Below are positions 1 through 8,637 of a DNA stretch of 64,000 nt, piece by piece. Source of the stretch: Planctomycetota bacterium (lineage in GTDB: Bacteria > Planctomycetota > Planctomycetia > Pirellulales > Lacipirellulaceae); the NCBI GenBank assembly GCA_029259915.1, contig JAJDED010000007.1, positions 62,001 through 126,000 of the forward strand, in the 5' to 3' direction. Position numbers and translations under genes: made by a program. Every line of letters starts with the position of its first letter. Positions within the stretch are counted from its first letter, which is position 1. The notes below the pieces were generated by a model. That model searched no databases, was not told the DNA's origin, and saw only the letters and a program-made list of their open reading frames with translations.

Positions 1-156
1 ATTTGCGTTGCTTCGTCTGCTGAGAATGTAAAGAATGGAGTATCTCGGGTGTTCTCTTCAGTACGTCTAATCATTTAGTGACGTCGACTGTTGGTTGTGG
101 AGGAGACCGCGAGGCTAGTGTGTTGTGCACACCGTAAGAATTAGGGTTCATCATAT

Positions 157-217
157 GAGCCGACGGCGCTAGCCGCGGGTTTTTTCGAGGACCACCCGAC
201 GCTAGCGCGTTCGGCTC
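157..217. repeat. Intergenic inverted repeat
   Basis: Two 24-base arms beginning GAGCCGACGGCGCTAGC and ending GCTAGCGCGTTCGGCTC pair at about 20 of 24 positions around a short loop. It lies in the first 326 bases, where I see no credible gene. It resembles other intergenic hairpins in the window that carry GCTAGCC or CCGCGGG cores. Function unknown. Confidence 0.6.
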
Positions 218-326
218 AACCCTCAACCCTGAAATTAAGCTGTGACTAAACACTAGGTGATTATTTTGGCATTATCATCCGCCAAAGATTTGTTCATTGC
301 CCAAAACCTGAGAATGAGGTCTCGTA

Positions 327-1475
327 GTGGCTGCGAAAAGACTAATTCAAACTGCAATAGTGCGCGTACCTACGCGTGCGTTTACGCTTGTAGAACTTCT
401 TGTAGTAATCGCCATTATTGGCGTGTTGGTAGCGCTGTTGCTCCCGGCAGTGCAGGCTGCGCGCGAAGCGGCGCGCCGCGTACAATGTCAGAATAATCTC
501 AAGCAAATTGGTCTGGGTTGTTTGAATTTTGAGAGTACCTTTCAACACTATCCATCAGGTGGTTGGGGTTCTACTTGGGTTGCCGATCCCAACCGTGGTG
601 TGGGTCCCGACCAGCCCGGTTCGTGGATCTACAATATCTTGACCTTTATTGAGCAGGGGAATTTACGCGAACTTGGTGCAGGGAAGAAAATCGGATCTCC
701 TGGTTATGAAGAGGCGATCGTACAACTGAATCAAACGCCTATCAGCGCATTCAATTGCCCATCGCGCCGAGCTGCAGGCTTGTATCTTGCTAGGTGGAGT
801 AATATCAAACTGCACCCCAGAGGCCTATTGAGAGACGCCGCACGAGAATCAGGCGTAGTAAAGAGCGATTATGCGGCTAGTTCCGGAGATTCATTGGTTA
901 ACAGTGCTGATAACCCTCTTTGGTCCCCGAGCTCTTATATGCAAGCAGACAATCCTCCTTCTGTAATTATAGAAGGTAGTAATTGGTGGGACGACACAGA
1001 AGTGTGTACGAGACCATCGTTCGGGCCAGCGCTAGTAAAGTTTTCCAGGTGCCAGAGCGGAATCATGTATTATCATAGCAAGCTCCAGGCTCGTAGGATC
1101 TCAGACGGTACGGCGAACACCTACTTGGCAGGCGAAAAGTATGTACGCGCCGATGGGTATGATGGAACCGGTATCTCAAACGGTCCTGGGTTCTCATGGG
1201 GCGAAAACCAATCGATGTATTGTGGCTACGATTGGGACAATCAGCGCGTTGCGTGGAACCCCGATCAGTTTCCGCCTTCCCGCCTCTCTCAGCCAAAGCA
1301 GGATCGAGCCGGAACAGATTGTGGATTTCCTTGTAAGCCATTTGGCAGCGCTCACGCCGCGGTTTTCAATATGGTCTTTTGTGATGGCTCTGTTCGAGGA
1401 ATGAAATACGATATCGATGAATTGGTCCATAGCAATTTAGCAGACCGCGAGGACGGACAAATTATCGAATTGTAG
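327..1475 (+). CDS. DUF1559 domain protein with prepilin-type N-terminus
   Basis: A 382-residue member of the DUF1559 family, which is greatly expanded in planctomycetes; members look like type II/IV pseudopilins but their function is unknown. Residues 17-45 carry the class III signal ([16 protein letters not shown]) followed by the conserved [23 protein letters not shown] region, and the C-terminus has the family's FCDGSVRG motif near residue 350. The residue before the processed Phe is Ala rather than the usual Gly. I chose the GTG at 327 because GAGGT lies about 8 bases upstream. It converges with the EF-hand lipoprotein gene. Such genes are often paired with a small carboxypeptidase-regulatory-like lipoprotein, and the neighbour may be that partner although it is on the opposite strand. 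Confidence 0.93.
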   Translation: MAAKRLIQTAIVRVPTRAFTLVELLVVIAIIGVLVALLLPAVQAAREAARRVQCQNNLKQIGLGCLNFESTFQHYPSGGWGSTWVADPNRGVGPDQPGSWIYNILTFIEQGNLRELGAGKKIGSPGYEEAIVQLNQTPISAFNCPSRRAAGLYLARWSNIKLHPRGLLRDAARESGVVKSDYAASSGDSLVNSADNPLWSPSSYMQADNPPSVIIEGSNWWDDTEVCTRPSFGPALVKFSRCQSGIMYYHSKLQARRISDGTANTYLAGEKYVRADGYDGTGISNGPGFSWGENQSMYCGYDWDNQRVAWNPDQFPPSRLSQPKQDRAGTDCGFPCKPFGSAHAAVFNMVFCDGSVRGMKYDIDELVHSNLADREDGQIIEL

Positions 1476-1518
1476 GCGTAGTGCAACGAATTGTCTGGCA
1501 ACAAGGCTATAGAGAAGA

Positions 1519-2223
1519 TTAACTCTTGACTCTAAAAACAACCTTGTGGCTCTGCATCGCGGGGTCGTCATTTGAGACTTCCTGACCGAGCACCGTGTTT
1601 ACGTTATATTTTTCAGGGATTGTTTCTTTGCCGCCAACCACTTTGGAAACCCGCACTTTGAACAACCCAAACTGTATTCCGTAAACATCCGCATTAGGGC
1701 TTTTACCATCGGGAATGCTTGGATAAAAATCCCCAAGGGGACCACTAATTCCAACTGCTTCTTGAATATCGGACCCTAAGAACTCTTCCGGGTCAAATGT
1801 TACGGTAGCGCCTTCGAGTGGCTTGCCATCTATAAGTACCGTACACACGATCGAGGTAATTCCCACATTCGTGCCTTGCCAGACGCGGATCCTCGCGGCG
1901 ACTTCATCTTCCGAAACTTTGCCGTCCTTGTCCGTGTCTAGTGTGGCCATGGCGGCATTCAGCCCTGGTGCTTTTTCCAGTTCCTCGCCTGCTACGAACC
2001 CGTCGCCGTTGGTGTCGTACAATTCCATCGCTAGTTCAGCAGCATCGCCAGGGTCGATATCAGGCGGGTAAACGCGCGACTGCCCGCCACCGCAGCCGAC
2101 CAGCAACGCCAGCAGCGATGGAACCATTAGGGACGAAACGAACCGAGCATTCTTTTTTTGCGAATGCGGTTGTCGAATACGATTGAGGCTCAGCGGAGCG
2201 ATGTCTTGTTTCACGTGTTTCAC
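1519..2223 (-). CDS. EF-hand lipoprotein with regulatory-like beta domain
   Basis: Predicted exported lipoprotein of up to 234 residues. The hydrophobic stretch MVPSLLALLVGC ends in a lipobox with Cys44. Two EF-hand loops follow: DTNGDGFVAGEE near residue 71 and DTDKDGKVSEDE near residue 96, both with the expected Asp/Asn and Glu ligands, so calcium binding is likely. The second half (from about residue 120, beginning with IDGKPLEGATVTF) resembles the carboxypeptidase regulatory-like beta domain common in planctomycete lipoproteins. GTG at 2223 and GTG at 2214 are both possible starts; GGGAGA sits at better distance from the second. Function unknown. Confidence 0.8.
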   Translation of the reverse strand: MKHVKQDIAPLSLNRIRQPHSQKKNARFVSSLMVPSLLALLVGCGGGQSRVYPPDIDPGDAAELAMELYDTNGDGFVAGEELEKAPGLNAAMATLDTDKDGKVSEDEVAARIRVWQGTNVGITSIVCTVLIDGKPLEGATVTFDPEEFLGSDIQEAVGISGPLGDFYPSIPDGKSPNADVYGIQFGLFKVRVSKVVGGKETIPEKYNVNTVLGQEVSNDDPAMQSHKVVFRVKS

Positions 2224-2444
2224 TCTCCCACAGGAAAAGAAAATCAGCGGCGCGGATGTTGAACCAACGAAGGGTCGAACACTGGCCGAACATGTTTCAG
2301 TCTACAGAACAGGTTTCAGTCTACAACAGCGGCTAAGGTTTTCAACAGTCGTGGGCCACCCGGTGTAAAAACCGAGAAACGTGTGCGCAAAAAGCGAACG
2401 TCCGCGAGGAAGAATGTTCTCCTAGATTGCGTTTTCTAAGATAT

Positions 2445-2587
2445 TTACCACGGAGAGCAAAGAGAGCACGGAGGAAAGAGGAAGAATATATGATTGATGA
2501 TTTCTGAATCGCTTTGTGCTGAAACCTCGGTTAAACAATCAGCAATTAAAATCCCCACTCCGTGTCCTCAGTGTTTCCGTGGTAAAA
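2445..2587. repeat. Long-arm inverted repeat, ACCACGGAG type
   Basis: Left arm 2445-2485 (TTACCACGGAGAGCAAAG and onward) pairs with right arm about 2553-2587 (CTCCGTGTCCTCAGTGTTTC and onward, ending CGTGGTAA). The element ends just after the stop codon of the BY-kinase-like gene and fills most of the 2224-2595 gap, which holds no gene. It belongs to the hairpin family described in the findings. Confidence 0.75.
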
Positions 2588-2595
2588 AATCCGCT

Positions 2596-3333
2596 TTACA
2601 GCCACTTGCGGAGCTGACGGGGTACGTAATCGCGATACCGATTCAGCAGCGTACCCCAGACGCGGACTTCGTCTTGTTCCAGTCGAGTGAGGATGCGCTG
2701 AGCCTGTTGCGTGGAAACCGATTCGGATTCTACGACCAGCAGCACCCCGGACATTTGCCGTGCCAGAGTCAGCGAACTCTGTAGATTGTCGGCAGAGGGC
2801 AGGTCGACGACAACCGTGCCATATTGGTGGCGGCATTCGTCGAGCATTTCCGTGAGTGCATGGGGATGCACTTGGACCACGGATTCAGGCCCCATTTGGC
2901 CGCCTGAGAGCGAGAAAACATTCTCCGCAATTCGGGAAGGAGTGCATTCGCCGATGGAAACCTCTCCGGCAAGAATCTCCGCCAATCCAGGCCCGTCCTC
3001 ATCTTTACTTCTCGACTTGGTTGGTTGCCGACTGGCGTCGATCAACAGCACACGGTCCGACTGGTGCTGCCCAGCGCGGAGGGCAATTTGCGTGGCAATC
3101 GTGCTTGTTCCTGCCTGGGATGCGCAGCCGGTGACACCCACCAGCAGCGACTCTCCGACAGCCTGCTGTGCTTGCAATCGCCAAACCACGGCGTCGATAG
3201 CCGCTAGGCCGGGGCTGGAAGCGGAACTTGAATATTGCCGCGAGGGAAAAGGCTTCGACTCAGATTGTTGGTCGCTATCCTGGGCAGTTTCCCAGGGTGG
3301 CGGCGTCTTCAAATTGGTTTTCATAATCGTCAA
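2596..3333 (-). CDS. CpsD/Wzc-type BY-kinase-like ATPase, degenerate P-loop
   Basis: A 245-residue P-loop ATPase-like protein of the CpsD/CapB/Wzc tyrosine-kinase group, the cytoplasmic partner of Wzz/GumC chain-length proteins. The core starts near residue 60. The Walker A position reads GCASQAGTST (69-78), where family members have a Lys before the Ser/Thr; Walker A' reads VLLIDASRQP (95-104) with Ala in place of the second Asp; Walker B is TVVVDLP near 175. There is no tyrosine-rich C-terminal cluster. It lies 35 bases downstream of the GumC-like gene and is probably co-transcribed with it. I infer a regulatory or pseudo-kinase rather than an active autokinase; the fold assignment is solid, the activity is not. 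Confidence 0.8.
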   Translation of the reverse strand: MTIMKTNLKTPPPWETAQDSDQQSESKPFPSRQYSSSASSPGLAAIDAVVWRLQAQQAVGESLLVGVTGCASQAGTSTIATQIALRAGQHQSDRVLLIDASRQPTKSRSKDEDGPGLAEILAGEVSIGECTPSRIAENVFSLSGGQMGPESVVQVHPHALTEMLDECRHQYGTVVVDLPSADNLQSSLTLARQMSGVLLVVESESVSTQQAQRILTRLEQDEVRVWGTLLNRYRDYVPRQLRKWL

Positions 3334-3368
3334 AACTCTTATAGAAAAGTGACTCGTAAGTGTGGGAA

Positions 3369-4931
3369 TTAGGCGGAGATGTTCGCAAGTGTTCGATCCT
3401 TAGGGACAACGCCCCACACCGGCAGTTCCAGTGCCGCTTCCAATTGTTCCTCGGTATAAATTTTGCTGGAGAGTTTTTCGCTGAACAATACGATCGAAAC
3501 CATCGAAGCCAGCGAAAGCACCAGCGACAAGGCCCCGACCAACAACTTGCTGGGGCTGACCGGCTTTTCTTCAAAAGTGGCCTGTTGGGCAACGATCAGA
3601 TTGGAGATCCGTTGGTTGTCGAGTTCTTCGTCAATCCGCGCTTGTTCCAAGCTGTCGGCATATCGGAAAAACTCTTCCCTAGCCATGCTGATTTCGCGCG
3701 TGAGTTGATCGATCTCTAGTTCGTTGTCATTTAATTTTTTCAAATCGGCAAGCACCACTTTCCGCTGACTACCGAGCTCGCTGAGGCGGGCAACCACGCC
3801 GGCAAGATCGCTTTCCGCTTGGGCAAGCGACAGTTTGAGTGAACGATGGTTGGGGTTCACGTCGCTGGTGGTTTCCTGGCGATCGGAAGTTTCTTGGGCC
3901 AGCATCGCCTCGGCTTGACGAACCTGCTCGCGCGTGGCTTGAAGTGCAGGGTGGTTTGCACTGAATCTTGCCTCTTGCTCAAGCTGCAATACCTGAAGTT
4001 CGTAGAGCTGGGCTCGCAAGGCGTCGGTTCCCGTGTTGGGAACGGTGGTTTCTGCGGAGACGATTCGTTGGGGCAGTATCTCAAGCTGTTTTTTCAGGTC
4101 AGCAACTCGGGCTCCCGAGGCTGCATGTTCCTGCAATGCTGAGTATCGGCTGAGCTCGATATTGCCGAGGCGGTTTTCTAGCGTTCCGCGCCGGGAGTCG
4201 ATCGAAACCATATTCAGGCGATTTTTGGCAATGCTCAGCTTGTCGACTGCTTCGTCAAGCTGTTTTTGGATAGAATCGTGCTGCTCGGAAAAAAATTGTT
4301 TTGAGCCGCTAGTTCGGTGTAGCCGTAAGTGTTCGTTGCGATAGATTTCTACGAGCGTCTGCATCACCAACTGGGCCAAGCGAGGGCTTTTGGCATCGTA
4401 GCGAATCGAAATCAGCGCGGAGTCGTGCTCGGCTTCGACTGCCAGATTGCGCTCCAGTGTGATGACTGCTTCTTCTTTGCTGGAAATCGGATCGATGCTT
4501 TTCACCAAGCGAACGGCAGTGCCAAGTGTCTTATTCTTGGCATCGATAAAGAAATTGCTGGTACCCGAGCCGGGACCCGACTTGCTCAGCACCACGTCGG
4601 CTCCCAGTGTGTCGACCACACTTTCTAGGATGCCTCGGCTTTGCAGAACATCGATCACTGTGACGATCTCATTCGAACGATCGCTCTGTTGCATGGAGAT
4701 CTTATCGCCGCCCGTGGTGGCGGTGGGATCGAGCTTGACCGATTCGCGACCGACCTGCATAAAAAGCTTGGATTCGGAGCGGTACTTGCGCGGTGCAAAT
4801 AGGATGATGAGCGTTGCCAGTGAAAGAATTATCAGCGGTAGGGCGAGCGCTTTTTTCTTGTGACGAAAAAAGGCTCTCGAAAAATCTTGGAGGCTGTATG
4901 CCCTATCTGTTGGGCGGTGGTGTGTTTGCAT
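3369..4931 (-). CDS. Wzz/GumC-type polysaccharide chain-length protein
   Basis: A 520-residue polysaccharide co-polymerase of the Wzz/GumC family, which controls chain length and export of extracellular polysaccharide at the inner membrane. It has an N-terminal membrane segment at about 31-50, the Wzz signature region just after it (PRKYRSESKLFMQVGRES), a long periplasmic coiled-coil region (about 190-420), and a second membrane segment at about 462-488 followed by a short cytosolic tail. No kinase domain is fused; the kinase-like partner is the next gene. A second Wzz/GumC gene lies at 59674-61179. The gap upstream (4932-5283) is the divergent region shared with the sigma-54 activator. Confidence 0.92.
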   Translation of the reverse strand: MQTHHRPTDRAYSLQDFSRAFFRHKKKALALPLIILSLATLIILFAPRKYRSESKLFMQVGRESVKLDPTATTGGDKISMQQSDRSNEIVTVIDVLQSRGILESVVDTLGADVVLSKSGPGSGTSNFFIDAKNKTLGTAVRLVKSIDPISSKEEAVITLERNLAVEAEHDSALISIRYDAKSPRLAQLVMQTLVEIYRNEHLRLHRTSGSKQFFSEQHDSIQKQLDEAVDKLSIAKNRLNMVSIDSRRGTLENRLGNIELSRYSALQEHAASGARVADLKKQLEILPQRIVSAETTVPNTGTDALRAQLYELQVLQLEQEARFSANHPALQATREQVRQAEAMLAQETSDRQETTSDVNPNHRSLKLSLAQAESDLAGVVARLSELGSQRKVVLADLKKLNDNELEIDQLTREISMAREEFFRYADSLEQARIDEELDNQRISNLIVAQQATFEEKPVSPSKLLVGALSLVLSLASMVSIVLFSEKLSSKIYTEEQLEAALELPVWGVVPKDRTLANISA

Positions 4932-5133
4932 AAGGAAGCCTAACTGACCGTTGGTTTATTGCGTTTCAAGGTGCAAGGTTGCGAACTTCATGGAGATTCG
5001 GAAGGCAGATGGGAATACCCCCAAGCCTATTCTAAACAGGGGCGCAGCCCATGCAGGCCAGTTTGTGGACAATCGGGTCATCTTTTCGCCGAATTGTGGT
5101 GTGGAGATGCTAAATCGGACCTCGGAGTCCATG

Positions 5134-5150
5134 TTGGCAAATTTCCTGCT
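5134..5150 (+). promoter_or_regulatory. Candidate sigma-54 promoter of the activator gene
   Basis: TTGGCAAATTTCCTGCT places GG and GC exactly 12 bases apart, as in the -24/-12 consensus TTGGCAC-N5-TTGCW, with two mismatches (A for C, C for T). It lies 134 bases upstream of the TTG start at 5284. A second look-alike at 5257-5273 has one extra base of spacing. The rest of 4932-5283 holds no gene. Confidence 0.5.
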
Positions 5151-5283
5151 GTTTCTTCACGGTGGAACACAATAATTTGCTCTCGACGCTCAGTTGGTTT
5201 ATAATGCGCGGCTGAATGTCGGGTTTTTTGATTAGGGGTTTTTAATAATTCCGACATTGGCACAGACAGGTGCAGGTTGAGGA

Positions 5284-6351
5284 TTGCCGCGTTGGGGGGC
5301 GTTCGTGATTCAACCAAAATCGTGGAATGGGGCCGCGTGCGATCGGCCCTTAGTGGGGTGTTCCGCTTGGGTAAGTGCGATCCAAGCAGAGGTGCGCGCT
5401 GTCGCTCCTTATTCTTCAAGCATTCTTATCGTCGGCCCCAGCGGCACGGGGAAAGAGCTCATAGCCCGGGCCATCCACTCCAAGAGTCTGCGTGCCAAAT
5501 CGCCCTTTATTCCCGTCAATTGTGCGGCAATATCCGGCACGCTGTTCGAGAGCCACATGTTTGGCCATCACCAGGGCGCTTTTACGGGCGCCAGCTATTC
5601 GGCCCAGGGTTGTTTTCGGGCTGCCGACGGTGGCACCATTTTTCTCGACGAAATTGGTGAACTAGAACCCTCCATGCAGGCGAAACTTTTACGTGTGCTT
5701 CAGGAAAATGCTGTGGTCCCCGTGGGAAGTCACGAAGAGCATCCAGTAAACGTACGTGTATTGGCCGCTACGAATCGCGACTTGAGAACCGAGGTCTCGA
5801 ACGGTCGATTCCGGGAAGACCTTTACTACCGCTTGGCAGTTGTTTCTCTGCGGACATTGCCATTGTGCAATCGTATAGAGGATGTGGAGCTGTTGGCAGA
5901 CTACCTGCTATCGAGCCAGTGTGTAAAACACGGTTTGCCGTTCAAACCACTTTCGTCTGAGGCGCTCGAGAAACTCGAGCGGTACCATTGGCCTGGCAAT
6001 GTTCGAGAGCTGCAAAATGTGCTCGAGCGTGCAGTGGTGTTCTCGTCAGGTGACATGATTTCCGCAGGCGACTTAGTTTTCGATTCCCCTCTGCACGAGC
6101 AACATCTAGTTGGGCGTTCGCCGATGGAACCGGCAGATGGCGAATCGGAAGGTAGGGCCCAGTGCGATTCTCAATGGAAATTTCCCGGGGAAATCAACGA
6201 TCATTGGCCCTCGCTCGACGATTGCGAGCGACGGTTTATCCAGGCAACTCTTGAGCACACGGGCAACAACCAAGCCGCCGCAGCCAGGCTCCTGGGCATC
6301 GACCGCAGTGTGCTCCGGCGGCGGCTCAAAAAACTGGGCATCACACTCTGA
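5284..6351 (+). CDS. Sigma-54-dependent transcriptional activator without sensory domain
   Basis: A 355-residue bacterial enhancer-binding protein. The AAA+ domain has Walker A GPSGTGKE (51-58), the sigma-54 contact loop GAFTGA (98-103), Walker B GGTIFLDE (116-123) and the arginine-finger region FREDLYYRL; a Fis-type helix-turn-helix fills the last 30 residues (NNQAAAARLLGIDRSVLRRR). There is almost nothing before the AAA+ domain, so the usual receiver, GAF or PAS input domain is missing and activity must be constitutive, expression-controlled or governed by a partner. The start is TTG at 5284, or GTG at 5305 with GGGGGG upstream. A receiver-like protein follows at 6719, and sigma-54 promoter matches precede both genes. 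Confidence 0.95.
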   Translation: MPRWGAFVIQPKSWNGAACDRPLVGCSAWVSAIQAEVRAVAPYSSSILIVGPSGTGKELIARAIHSKSLRAKSPFIPVNCAAISGTLFESHMFGHHQGAFTGASYSAQGCFRAADGGTIFLDEIGELEPSMQAKLLRVLQENAVVPVGSHEEHPVNVRVLAATNRDLRTEVSNGRFREDLYYRLAVVSLRTLPLCNRIEDVELLADYLLSSQCVKHGLPFKPLSSEALEKLERYHWPGNVRELQNVLERAVVFSSGDMISAGDLVFDSPLHEQHLVGRSPMEPADGESEGRAQCDSQWKFPGEINDHWPSLDDCERRFIQATLEHTGNNQAAAARLLGIDRSVLRRRLKKLGITL

Positions 6352-6413
6352 ATTAGCCGCAGGGCGCTAGCCCCGGTTTTCCCCGAATTACTGTAGCTTT
6401 CAAGATTCCTCAT

Positions 6414-6462
6414 GAGGCGATTTGCCTCGCTTCTCTCAATTGCCAGTGGGGCGATTCGCTCC
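6414..6462. promoter_or_regulatory. Two similar palindromes, candidate enhancer sites
   Basis: GAGGCGATTTGCCTC (6414-6428) and GGGGCGATTCGCTCC (6448-6462) are two imperfect 15-base palindromes with the common form GRGGCGATTYGCYYC, 34 bases centre to centre. They lie 130-180 bases upstream of the sigma-54 promoter match at 6593, the normal place for activator binding. Between 6352 and 6718 there is no credible gene; a GCCGCAGGGCGCTAGCCCCGG repeat remnant follows the activator's stop codon. Confidence 0.4.
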
Positions 6463-6592
6463 GCTGTGGTCCCTGACGACCGCAGCTTCTTTATCACCTC
6501 TTGTTCACTCTGAACATTTCGTTGCCACCGGCCCTGCATCTTCTCTTTGAAGAGCAATGAGTTACGTCATTCAGTCAAGCAACATGTGCGGT

Positions 6593-6609
6593 TTGGCATA
6601 GAGAATGCT
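6593..6609 (+). promoter_or_regulatory. Candidate sigma-54 promoter of the pseudo-receiver gene
   Basis: TTGGCATAGAGAATGCT matches TTGGCAC-N5-TTGCW with correct 12-base GG-to-GC spacing and two mismatches. It lies about 110 bases upstream of the preferred start at 6719. It shares the TTGGCA-N7-TGCT pattern with the site at 5134. Confidence 0.55.
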
Positions 6610-6718
6610 TACCCACTTCTTCCAACAAACGCTCGCAGGGCAAATGTTCGCAGGAGATTGGCAAAATACAAGGGCCACAAAGCGAACAGCACTAACCTCA
6701 TGTAGAAGGGACAGATGG

Positions 6719-7153
6719 ATGACTGCGCGAAACAGTGTGACAACTTTTCGACAGCGCTTGGTGATTGTTGACCCGTGTCTTGACGACTATCAGTGCCTAG
6801 CCAAATCGGCCCGAAAGCGTCGGATGCGATTCACCTTGACGTCAACAGGAAGAGGCGCATTGCGGCTTTTGCCCAGCTTTTCGGATGCCTGTTGGCTGCT
6901 AAGTCCGCAGCTTCCGGATATGTGCGGAATCGATTTGCTGGAGATGCTCCTCTCGCTGCAGCCGAAGTTGAAAGCCGCGATCGTCGACTCCCAGTACCAC
7001 CATCAACGAGAACAATTGGCCCTGCAGTTGGGGGCTAACCAATACCTCTGCAAGCCGGTCCAGCTTTCTTGGATCGATGCTTGGAAAGGATTGCCAATCG
7101 GGGTCCACGATTTCCGAAGCTCCGATCCCGAAACCGTTGAGAAAGCCAGCTAG
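6719..7153 (+). CDS. Stand-alone degenerate response-regulator receiver protein
   Basis: A protein of 144 residues from the ATG at 6719, chosen because GAAGGG lies 8 bases upstream; the frame is open back to 6605. The fold pattern is that of a CheY-like receiver: strand RLVIVDP near the N-terminus, then LLSPQLPDMCGIDLLEML where active receivers have LLDxxLPDMxG, and LGANQYLCKPV containing the conserved Lys. The phospho-accepting Asp is replaced by Ser and the acidic pair is reduced to one Asp, so phosphorylation is unlikely. It has no output domain. It directly follows the activator that lacks a receiver, suggesting a split regulator in which this protein binds or restrains the activator. Confidence 0.7.
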   Translation: MTARNSVTTFRQRLVIVDPCLDDYQCLAKSARKRRMRFTLTSTGRGALRLLPSFSDACWLLSPQLPDMCGIDLLEMLLSLQPKLKAAIVDSQYHHQREQLALQLGANQYLCKPVQLSWIDAWKGLPIGVHDFRSSDPETVEKAS

Positions 7154-7200
7154 TTCACAAAATCCAAGCGATCCCCAGTTTTTGTAGAAGGAGAATGCTC

Positions 7201-7419
7201 ATGACAGCTCTTGTTTCGACAGAACGGTACAGCACAGACTGCGACGACACCGATCGGTTTGAGCGGATTCGTCGTACCGATAGGACCGTGATGCCCGTGC
7301 ATCGTTCGCATTTGGCGATTCGGGCATCGCACAGGACGGCTGCGTCGCGAAAGGCAAGTCGCCGCACTTCAAGGCGCAGCAGTGGAATGCACCATCGGCG
7401 TAAACATCGCGCCTGGTGA
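7201..7419 (+). CDS. Possible small basic protein, unknown
   Basis: A 72-residue reading frame starting at the second of two in-frame ATGs (7195, 7201), with AGAAGGAG 7 bases upstream of 7201, one of the best ribosome-binding sites in the region. The protein is very rich in Arg, Ser and His toward its C-terminus and matches no family I recognise. It lies between the pseudo-receiver and the first PEP-CTERM gene on the same strand. The strong ribosome-binding site is the only positive evidence; composition is unusual and it may not be a real protein. Confidence 0.3.
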   Translation: MTALVSTERYSTDCDDTDRFERIRRTDRTVMPVHRSHLAIRASHRTAASRKASRRTSRRSSGMHHRRKHRAW

Positions 7420-7554
7420 ATCGCATGCTGTTGTTCTAGTGCTTTGGCAATCCGAAAACAAAGATAAGCAAAGCACTTGTGCGGAGGACAATCTGAATGC
7501 CATGTTTGGTAGTTTTTTTTCAATTCTCACAAATTGTTTGGGGGTAAAGATCTC

Positions 7555-8637
7555 ATGAACGCTAAGAAAAAGTTGAAGTTACTTGTGCGGGGTTTATGCA
7601 CGGTCGTGTTCGCGATGTTCGCTACAGCCTGGGTCCATGCAGACCCCTTACCCGGCCGCGACGTATTGAAGTTTTCACAGAAACCATTGGATGGTTTCAC
7701 GATTGTCGACGCGACAGGACTAGGGCAAAGTTTCTTCGGGCACGACGAACTCAGTACGGCCTATGGAGCAGTGGACGCCACCGGCGTGGTGCCCCTCTAT
7801 CGGGGCCGCTTTATGGCGGATGATTTTGCGGACGGATTCAATTCGCCCGTCGTCCACGTGAAGTGGTGGGGTTCGTATCTGAACAACATTATCGACCCCG
7901 CTTTCGCCGTCGATAAGTTTCTGATCACCTTCGAGAGTGACGTACCAGCGAATCCAACCGATCCGACATCGTTCAGCCAGCCTGGGATTCCGCTGCTCAA
8001 TCAGATCGTGCGACGTGGCCCGCTTGCACCCGGCTCGGGCACGTACACCGAAACGCCGATCAGCCCCGGCGGAGCGCCGTTGTTCGAAACGCTTTACGAG
8101 TACAACGCCGAATTGCATTTGGGCAAAGAGTTCCCGGAGAAAAAAGACGAGGTCTATTGGCTGAAGATCGTGGCCCTGGTGGATTTGCCGCCTGGCGTCA
8201 ACATCGACCCGATCAACCCGCCTACTAATGTCACCCAGTGGGGTTGGCACAACCGCGACTACTCCATTATGGATCCGCTGGCCTCGGTTCCACCGGCAGT
8301 GGTTCCAGGCGAACACTCTCCTGGAGTAGTCCCAGGTACTGGCATCCCCGTCTGGCACTTTCAGGATGATGCCATCACGGGCATTGTGGCAGTCGATACA
8401 ACATTGAATCCCAACGGGCAGATCATGCCCGACGTGTTCCAAGATCCGTTCACGTTCAATCCAACAAATTACTTGGACGGCATCGACGGCCCTGCAGGAC
8501 CAATTCCAGGCACGGGAATTAGTCAATTCTCCAAGGACCTAGCATTCGAACTTTACACGGTGATTCCCGAGCCAGCCACCTGCATGTTGATGCTATTAGG
8601 GTTGGGGGCAATCGCCGGCTGTCGACGTCACAGGTAA
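7555..8637 (+). CDS. PEP-CTERM sorting domain protein 1
   Basis: A 360-residue secreted protein. The ATG at 7555 is preferred over the upstream TTG because GGGGGT precedes it and it gives a clean signal peptide ending near VHA. The C-terminus has the PEP-CTERM anchor: IPEPATC (PEP at 338-340), a hydrophobic segment and the basic tail CRRHR. Such tails are recognised by exosortases, which cut them during surface sorting, usually in organisms making extracellular polysaccharide. The 300-residue exported domain is not one I recognise. It is the first of seven consecutive PEP-CTERM genes. Confidence 0.9.
   Translation: MNAKKKLKLLVRGLCTVVFAMFATAWVHADPLPGRDVLKFSQKPLDGFTIVDATGLGQSFFGHDELSTAYGAVDATGVVPLYRGRFMADDFADGFNSPVVHVKWWGSYLNNIIDPAFAVDKFLITFESDVPANPTDPTSFSQPGIPLLNQIVRRGPLAPGSGTYTETPISPGGAPLFETLYEYNAELHLGKEFPEKKDEVYWLKIVALVDLPPGVNIDPINPPTNVTQWGWHNRDYSIMDPLASVPPAVVPGEHSPGVVPGTGIPVWHFQDDAITGIVAVDTTLNPNGQIMPDVFQDPFTFNPTNYLDGIDGPAGPIPGTGISQFSKDLAFELYTVIPEPATCMLMLLGLGAIAGCRRHR

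Noticed and set aside
5257..5273. Third sigma-54-like sequence TTGGCACAGACAGGTGC just before the activator start
   Set aside because: GG-to-GC spacing is 13 instead of 12, which sigma-54 rarely tolerates; the site at 5134 has correct spacing.
7720..8526. Minus-strand frame of 268 codons opposite PEP-CTERM gene 1
   Set aside because: Shadow of a gene with clear signal peptide and sorting tail; no independent start signal.
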